DNA of 37,949 nt, taken from assembly GCA_944384405.1 (NCBI GenBank), contig CALWTH010000017.1, forward strand, positions 1 through 37,949, given 5' to 3'. How positions within the stretch are numbered: position 1 is the first letter of the stretch; every line of letters begins with the position of its first letter. The notes beneath the pieces are model-generated. The model was not told the DNA's origin, did no database searches, and saw only the letters and a list, made by a program, of their open reading frames with translations. The stretch comes from an uncultured Clostridia bacterium (GTDB lineage Bacteria > Bacillota > Clostridia > Christensenellales > UBA1242). Position numbers and translations under genes: made by a program. Shown piece by piece: positions 33,033-37,949 of the stretch.

Positions 33033-33965
33033 TTATTTTATTAACATATCTTCATCTTGTCCGTATTTTCTTTGTTTTTTAAGTTGATACAAAAAGTCAG
33101 GAAATTTTTGTTTTATTTGTTCATCTAGTGTTTGAACCAAATCTTTAATTTCATCTTTGTCGACATCAGAATTTTTCATATCAGTGATTTTTTGTTTCAC
33201 AATACTAAGTGCAATTTTAAAAAAAGGAAAATCCTTTTCTTCATTGCCAATCTGCATAATTAGTTTTGGCTCAGCATATATCTTTTTAAGTTGTTCCCCT
33301 TTTTCCTTTTCCCAAAGTGCCCAATATCTATCAAGATACATAATCTTATCATCAAATGTAAGTACTTGTGCAAGTCCTTTGTTAAAAGTACATACTTGTT
33401 TGAAATCATAATCAAGATAAACACCATCAGTATTTACATAAGTCATAAAGTAGTCATAGTCCGGTTTTTTCTGTGTTCTCTTATCATATTCTTTATACAT
33501 TTTTACTGATGCAAATCCTTCATGAAAGTTCCAAGCATCAGCAAATCTATTCTTCATCATTGTCCCATCTCGGTCAACAAATGTATACTTTCCGTTGCCA
33601 AGTTGAACTACGGCAAACCCCTCGTTAAAATCATAAGCACGATAATATCTCTGTTTAAACATATTCCCGTGTTTGTCAATAAATGTATATGACTTGTCTT
33701 TAAGTTGAACAGCAGCATAACCCTCATGAAAATCGCGAGCATTAAAGAATTTGACAAACAATGGTTGCTTTAAGTACTTTCTGTTTTCATCAATAAAAGC
33801 AAAAGTATCATCTTCGAACCAAACTCTAGCATAACCCTCACTAAAAGGAAATGTCTTTTTAAAAATATACTTTTTCCCGTATAAGTCACTCCACAAAGTG
33901 CCATCAGGATTTTTAAAAGTATATAAAGCCTGATCTAATCGTATAGGTGTTGGATAAGTTTTCAT
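33033..33965 (-). CDS. WG-repeat protein, second paralogue
   Basis: The 310-aa protein has five WG-type repeats of ~35-40 residues (core F.EG.A.V, for example FSEGYARV, FHEGYAAV, FNEGFAVV, FHEGFASV, FNKGLAQV), each followed by a strand of the TFIDKHG kind, so a beta-propeller-like or solenoid fold is expected. A helical C-terminal domain (about 225-310) begins GEQLKKIYAEP. There is no signal peptide, so it is cytosolic. It is a clear paralogue of the upstream gene over its whole length. SD GAGGG. Confidence 0.85.
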   Translation of the reverse strand: MKTYPTPIRLDQALYTFKNPDGTLWSDLYGKKYIFKKTFPFSEGYARVWFEDDTFAFIDENRKYLKQPLFVKFFNARDFHEGYAAVQLKDKSYTFIDKHGNMFKQRYYRAYDFNEGFAVVQLGNGKYTFVDRDGTMMKNRFADAWNFHEGFASVKMYKEYDKRTQKKPDYDYFMTYVNTDGVYLDYDFKQVCTFNKGLAQVLTFDDKIMYLDRYWALWEKEKGEQLKKIYAEPKLIMQIGNEEKDFPFFKIALSIVKQKITDMKNSDVDKDEIKDLVQTLDEQIKQKFPDFLYQLKKQRKYGQDEDMLIK

Positions 33966-34002
33966 TTTTTACCCTCTCAAATAAAATTTTGAAAATTAAG
34001 AT

Positions 34003-35019
34003 TTAACGTTCCAAATCTTCATCTTTGGTGTTTACACGTTTTTCGTCTTTCAGTTCTTTTATAAGCTCTGGAAAAGTTTCAACTATTTTTTTGTTTATGT
34101 CATCAATTTTTTCTTTATATCTATCAGGTGAAAAATTGTCTTTTGTGTCAACAATTTTTTTCTTAATAATTGCAAGTGCTATTTTTAATAGATGTCTATT
34201 GCTCCCAATTTTGTCTTTGATTTCAAATATGTAATTTGGTTGATCATAAATTTTTTGTAATTCTTCACCAATTTCTTGTGACCATATCCCAAAAAACTTG
34301 TCTAAGTATTTTACTTCATCGTTTTGCGTAACAACTTTAGCAAGACAGTTTTTAAAATCTTCGGCAGATTTGAAGGCAGCATTTAACACTTGGCAATTTT
34401 TATCCATAAAAGTCCAGCCACTTGGAGTTTGTACCCGACCAAACCCCTCGCAAAAATCAAACGCTTTCACAAATGAGTTTGCAATTATGTTTCCGTCTGA
34501 GTCATAATATGAATAATTTTCATCGTCAGCTTCACCAATACCAAGAGTGTATTTAACCCATGCAAAACCCTCATGGTATTCACCACATTCATAAAGCATG
34601 CGCTTTAAAACTTGACCTCTTTTGCCTATATAAGTGTATCCACCTTTGGCGTGCGACAAAACTTTTGCAAAACCATCATGAAAATCATAAACCGCATCAA
34701 ACATTGGTGCGCCCTTGATATACCTTCCATTTTTGTCAACGTATGTGCAACCTTTTTTTGTCACTATTGCTGCATATCCTTCAGAAAAGTCACTCGCACC
34801 AAGAATTTTTTCAAATAAAGGCAGTTTTAAAAATTTTCTATTTGTACTGACAAAAGTTATAGTATCATTTTTCAATTTTACTCTTGCCATACCGTCAACA
34901 AACTTATATGCTTCTTTAAAAATAAATTTAGCACCATAGAGCTTGCTCCAAAGTGTGCCATCAGGATTTTGAAATGTATATTCCCCATTTATTAAACGTT
35001 TTGGTATTGGATATTCCAT
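34003..35019 (-). CDS. WG-repeat protein, first paralogue
   Basis: This is the first gene of the operon. ATG 35019 (338 aa) is chosen because AGGAG lies 5 nt upstream. The ATG at 35052 falls within the presumed leader. The N-terminus YPIPKRLINGEYTFQNPDGTLW (read in two parts around Lys7) closely matches the second paralogue. Six WG units can be counted (FVDGMARV, FSEGYAAI, FHDGFAKV, YHEGFAWV, FCEGFGRV, FKNCLAKV), the last degenerate. The C-terminal helical domain is shared. The protein is cytosolic and probably a sensor or adaptor that presents a partner to the MoxR ring (inference). Confidence 0.85.
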   Translation of the reverse strand: MEYPIPKRLINGEYTFQNPDGTLWSKLYGAKFIFKEAYKFVDGMARVKLKNDTITFVSTNRKFLKLPLFEKILGASDFSEGYAAIVTKKGCTYVDKNGRYIKGAPMFDAVYDFHDGFAKVLSHAKGGYTYIGKRGQVLKRMLYECGEYHEGFAWVKYTLGIGEADDENYSYYDSDGNIIANSFVKAFDFCEGFGRVQTPSGWTFMDKNCQVLNAAFKSAEDFKNCLAKVVTQNDEVKYLDKFFGIWSQEIGEELQKIYDQPNYIFEIKDKIGSNRHLLKIALAIIKKKIVDTKDNFSPDRYKEKIDDINKKIVETFPELIKELKDEKRVNTKDEDLER

Positions 35020-35062
35020 CATTTCTCCTTTTGCAAACATGTTATAAAACAATTCTTATCAT

Positions 35063-35091
35063 ATTATACACCCACATAAAATCTTAGTCAA
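35063..35091 (-). promoter_or_regulatory. Promoter of the WG-MoxR-VWA operon
   Basis: Minus strand TTGACT (35091-35086), 17-nt spacer, TATAAT (35068-35063). The transcript would have a ~35-nt leader before ATG 35019. No other promoter or terminator is seen inside the operon. Confidence 0.75.
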
Positions 35092-35329
35092 TATGCAAAA
35101 AGCCGTACCATAATTAGAAGAAATATTTTTTAAGATGAAAAAAAATAAATAACACAATAATAAATTACAAAAAAAAATAAACAAAATTAAAAAAATTTTA
35201 CACGATTATTTAAAAGGAAAAAATATATTAAAAAAAATACAATTATTTGTAGCAAAAAATAAAAATTTCACAACTGTTAAAAACAGTTTATAAAAACAGA
35301 CAATAAAATATAAAACAAACAAATAAAAG
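35092..35329. other. Very AT-rich gene-free stretch
   Basis: About 240 bp with long A-tracts on the plus strand. One short perfect hairpin (35272-35278 with 35282-35288, 3-nt loop) is present. I see no gene. It separates the operon promoter from the palindromic array. Confidence 0.6.
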
Positions 35330-35930
35330 TAAAAATAGGCAAAAATAGGTGGAAAAGGCAAAGTAGAATGGCTCGCTGGGTACATGAGTGTGCTCTTAAA
35401 AATATTGTAAAACAATTAAAATAATTATAATAAAAATAGTAAAAATAGGCAAAAGTAGGCGGAAAAGGCAAAAAAGAACGGCGTGAAGCAAACCTGAGTG
35501 TACTCTGTACTCGAAGGTTTCTTCGCACCGAACTAGAAGGATAATTGAAAATAATATTGATAATATAAAATAGGCAAAAGTAGGCGGAAAAGGCAAAGTA
35601 GAATGGCTCGCTGGGTATATGAGTGTGCTCTACAAAACAATGTTTAATGATTAAAAATATTAATAAGAAGATTGATAAAAATAGGCAAAAGTAGGTGGAA
35701 AAGACAAAAAAGAACGGCGTGAAGCAAACCTGAGTGTACTTTGTACTCGAAGGTTTCTTCGCACCGAACTAGAAGGATAATTGAAAATAATATTGATAAT
35801 ATAAAAATAGGCAAAAGTAGGCGGAAAAGACAAAGTAGAATGGCTCGCCGGGTACATGAGTGTGCTTTGCACTCGATTGTACCCAAGAACCATTATACGA
35901 AGCCTTTTCCCCTAATTTTGCCTATTTTTA
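35330..35930. repeat. Tandem array of alternating palindromic repeats (A-B-A-B-A)
   Basis: Type A units start at 35330, 35566 and 35802, an exact 236-bp period. Type B units start at 35440 and 35676. All five begin with the same ~30-bp leader (TAAAATAGGCAAAAGTAGGC-like). A continues with GTAGAATGGCTCGC, B with AAGAACGGCGTGAAGC. The two B units (126 bp) differ at only three positions, all transitions. The A-B spacers (35396-35439 and 35632-35675) are unrelated in sequence yet similar in length. B folds on itself (GGCGTGAAGC-AAACCT with AGGTTTCTTCGCACC). No ORF is credible here. Open frames on the minus strand merely translate the repeats. Confidence 0.85.
35802..35930 (-). mobile_element. Full-length palindromic element (MITE/REP-like) abutting lysS
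   Basis: The third A unit is the only complete one, a 129-bp imperfect inverted repeat over its whole length. The left end TAAAAATAGGCAAAAGTAGG is mirrored by CCTAATTTTGCCTATTTTTA at the right. The inner arm GGGTACA...TGTACCC closes on GAGTGTGC-TTT-GCACTC. The right terminus provides the lysS stop codon (35930-35928). Read from lysS it is a long hairpin ending in TTTTT and can act as the operon's terminator. No transposase is nearby, so if mobile it would need one in trans. Confidence 0.65.
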
Positions 35931-37388
35931 TTTCATGAGGGGGAATAATACTACATCTCGTATAGATTCTTGATTGAAAAGGAACATCATAAGCCTGTCA
36001 ACACCAAAGCCAAGTCCTGAAATTGGTGGCATACCGTGTTCCATTGCAAGCACAAAGTCCTCGTCGAGTTCCATTGCCTCATCATCGCCACCGAGTTTTG
36101 CCCTTGCCTGCTTTTCAAGCTCTTCACGCTGAACAATTGGATCAACAAGTTCGCTATAGGCCTTGCAAAGCTCACTGCCCATGCAAAGTACTTGGAAGAC
36201 ATCAATGAGTTTGTTGTTTTTATCGTTTCTTCTTGCAAGTGGTATTAAACATGCTGGGTAGTTGTATAGCACTGTTGGCTGAACGATATTTTCACGAATT
36301 TTACGCTTGTAGATATAATCAATAACTCCACCGAGTGTCTTTATTCCGTCAAAATCTGACTCGCTGAAAAGTTTACGTTTTACAACTTCTGCAACAAGTT
36401 CATCTCGTGTTTCACACTCTAAAAAATCAAATCCCAAAACTTTTTTCATTTCTTCAACATAGTTTATTGTTGGCCACTCACCAGAAAAGTCAAGTTTTTG
36501 ACCTTGGTATTCGATTTGAAGACTGCCTTTAACTTCCATAAGAAGAGATTGAATAAACTTTGTATAAAGTTTGATATTGTCTTCAAAATTCCAATATGAT
36601 GCGTACCATTCAACCATGGTAAATTCTTGAAGATGCTGAGTGTCCATTCCTTCATTTCTAAAACACTTTGCAACTTCAAAAACTCTATCAAAACCACCCG
36701 CAATAACCTGTTTTAAATAAGTTTCTGGTGCGATACGAAGATTGCACTGCTTGTCGAGTGCGTTGTGGTGTGTCATGAAAGGCTTTGCTGACGCACCACA
36801 AACGGCAGATTGAAGAATTGGTGTTTCAACTTCCAAAAATCCATTTTCTCCCAAAAATTTTCTGATGAAAGCAATGACTTTGCTTCTGCCTAAAAACACT
36901 TCACGAGCGTTTTGATTGCTTATTAGGTCAAGATATCTTTGTCTGTACTTTGCCTCTTGGTCAACAAGTCCATGAAATTTTTCAGGTAATGGACGAAGCG
37001 CTTTACTTAAAAGTGTGACGCTGTGTCCTCTAACTGTAATTTCGCCAGTTTGTGTGTGATAACTCTCACCTTCAACACCGACAAAATCGACAATATCTAT
37101 CATTTTTTTATAAAAATCATAGTCCACATCATTTAATTCATTTATACCAACACTGACTTGAATTTTATCTTCAACATCACGAATTTGCATAAAGCCAAAC
37201 TTGCCCATAACTCTGCGAAAAACCATTCTTCCGCAAACTTTAACTTTTTCGCCGTCAGCAAGTTTTCTTGCTTCACAAATTTTGTGCGTGCGTTCAAACT
37301 TGTCTTTATAGACAATGACGCCCTCGCTTTTTAATGTTTCAATTTTGTTTTTCCTGACATCTATTTCAGTTGAAAGTTGTTGTTCCAT
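35928..37388 (-). CDS. lysS: Lysyl-tRNA synthetase, class II
   Basis: It charges tRNA-Lys. The 486 aa are normal. The N-terminal OB-fold anticodon-binding domain (about 55-150) is followed by the class II core with motif 2 in KCFRNEGMDTQHLQEFTMVE and motif 3 in GLGFGVDRLMMFLF. The ATG follows the aspS stop directly (TAAATG), with GGAG upstream, so the two synthetases are co-translated. The stop codon lies within the end of a palindromic element. Confidence 0.97.
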   Translation of the reverse strand: MEQQLSTEIDVRKNKIETLKSEGVIVYKDKFERTHKICEARKLADGEKVKVCGRMVFRRVMGKFGFMQIRDVEDKIQVSVGINELNDVDYDFYKKMIDIVDFVGVEGESYHTQTGEITVRGHSVTLLSKALRPLPEKFHGLVDQEAKYRQRYLDLISNQNAREVFLGRSKVIAFIRKFLGENGFLEVETPILQSAVCGASAKPFMTHHNALDKQCNLRIAPETYLKQVIAGGFDRVFEVAKCFRNEGMDTQHLQEFTMVEWYASYWNFEDNIKLYTKFIQSLLMEVKGSLQIEYQGQKLDFSGEWPTINYVEEMKKVLGFDFLECETRDELVAEVVKRKLFSESDFDGIKTLGGVIDYIYKRKIRENIVQPTVLYNYPACLIPLARRNDKNNKLIDVFQVLCMGSELCKAYSELVDPIVQREELEKQARAKLGGDDEAMELDEDFVLAMEHGMPPISGLGFGVDRLMMFLFNQESIRDVVLFPLMK

Positions 37389-37949
37389 TTATTCTCCTTC
37401 CTTTAAATCAACTTTTATATGCACTTCACGAAGTTGTTTTTCGTCAACTTCACTTGGTGCGCCCATAAGCACGTCTTGTGCCTTTTTGTTCATTGGGAAC
37501 GCAATAACTTCACGAATACTCTCGTCTCCCGTTAGGAGCATGACCATTCTGTCAACACCTGGGGCAATTCCTGCGTGTGGTGGTGCACCATAGCAAAACG
37601 CGTTATACATTGCTGGGAATTTTGCACGAACATCGTCTTCGCCAAGTCCCACGATTTCAAATGCCTTACACATGAGTTTTGGGTCATGGTTTCTAACAGC
37701 TCCGCTTGAAAGTTCAACCCCGTTAACGACAAGGTCATATTGATAAGCAATAACTTTGAGTGCCTCTTCTGTGCTCTTTTCTGCCTTTTCAAGCGCTTTT
37801 ATTCCACCTTGTGGCATAGAGAATGGGTTGTGACAAAATTCAAGTTTGCCCGACTCCTCACCAATTTCATACATAGGGAAGTCAACAATCCAGCAAAACT
37901 CATACTTTTCTTTATCCATATGCTCTGGACAAATATTGCCTAGCATTTT
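37389..37949 (-). CDS. aspS: Aspartyl-tRNA synthetase, C-terminal part (cut by window edge)
   Basis: About 187 codons of the 3' end are present and the frame runs through the window boundary. The class II AspRS catalytic C-terminus is recognised by [20 protein letters not shown], the [10 protein letters not shown] block and motif 3 [26 protein letters not shown], read in overlapping parts. The bacterial-type GAD insertion domain would lie upstream, outside the window. Whether it is the discriminating or non-discriminating form cannot be told. Confidence 0.95.
   Translation of the reverse strand, partial: KMLGNICPEHMDKEKYEFCWIVDFPMYEIGEESGKLEFCHNPFSMPQGGIKALEKAEKSTEEALKVIAYQYDLVVNGVELSSGAVRNHDPKLMCKAFEIVGLGEDDVRAKFPAMYNAFCYGAPPHAGIAPGVDRMVMLLTGDESIREVIAFPMNKKAQDVLMGAPSEVDEKQLREVHIKVDLKEGE

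Noticed and set aside
35206..35893. Several minus-strand ORFs of 66-83 aa with recurring LLCLFRLLLPIF-like stretches
   Set aside because: They are translations of the A and B repeats in different frames, share no SD, and vanish outside the repeat.
35330..35930. CRISPR array
   Set aside because: The repeats are ~70-126 bp, of two types, self-complementary, and the intervals are not of CRISPR spacer size. No cas gene is nearby.
35330..35930. Retron or diversity-generating element
   Set aside because: Hairpins and inverted ends are suggestive, but no reverse transcriptase is encoded in the window.

Overview
The window is 38 kb of AT-rich chromosome from a low-GC Gram-positive bacterium, most likely an uncultured gut-type member of Clostridia (inference). 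Supporting signs are strong Shine-Dalgarno (SD) sites on most genes, lipobox lipoproteins with InlB-type repeats, an rpsF-ssb-rpsR operon with a Zn-type S18, QueH, and sigma-A style promoters (TTGACA-17-TATAAT). TGA is a normal stop and Trp is TGG, so the code is standard. No phage genes, transposase or CRISPR array is visible. Much of the window is housekeeping sequence.

Layout. Positions 1-1.6 kb hold a structured intergenic element and two unrecognised genes. Positions 1.65-5.3 kb hold tRNA-His, hisS, and a zinc-ribbon protein plus an SPFH/band-7 protein (YdjG/YdjI-like). Positions 5.4-9.2 kb hold a PlsC-like acyltransferase (+) facing the operon unknown-queH-lepB-recF (-), whose genes overlap. 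Positions 9.3-11.9 kb hold cysK (+), a YjbR-like gene (-) and a DUF362 gene (+). Positions 11.9-16.2 kb hold the operon prfB-tsaD-Fe-ADH-YhhN-small ORF (-). prfB has a programmed +1 frameshift. Positions 16.2-19.1 kb hold a membrane-anchored exported protein and a 709-aa lipoprotein. Positions 19.3-23.8 kb hold an ABC exporter operon whose ATPase is fused to a YwaF-like membrane domain. Positions 23.8-25.7 kb hold tlyA (-) and rpsF-ssb-rpsR (+). Positions 25.8-29.7 kb hold a 1302-aa repeat lipoprotein with a glycine-rich end. tRNA-Val follows.

The best candidate for an undescribed system is the five-gene minus-strand operon at 29.9-35.1 kb, expressed from one near-consensus promoter. It encodes two paralogous WG-repeat proteins, a MoxR-type AAA+ ATPase, a 138-aa protein that looks like a MoxR core stripped of its P-loop and Walker B glutamate, and a metallopeptidase-like/VWA protein (HExxH plus MIDAS).

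Between this operon and lysS-aspS lies a 600-bp array of alternating palindromic hairpin repeats with a 236-bp period. Its last unit supplies the lysS stop codon. A separate 70-bp repeat family sits directly behind the stop codons of recF and of the last ABC-operon gene.

A further pattern is that five genes have a good promoter ending only 6-9 nt before the start codon and no SD, which predicts leaderless or near-leaderless mRNAs. Other genes in the same window carry clear SDs.
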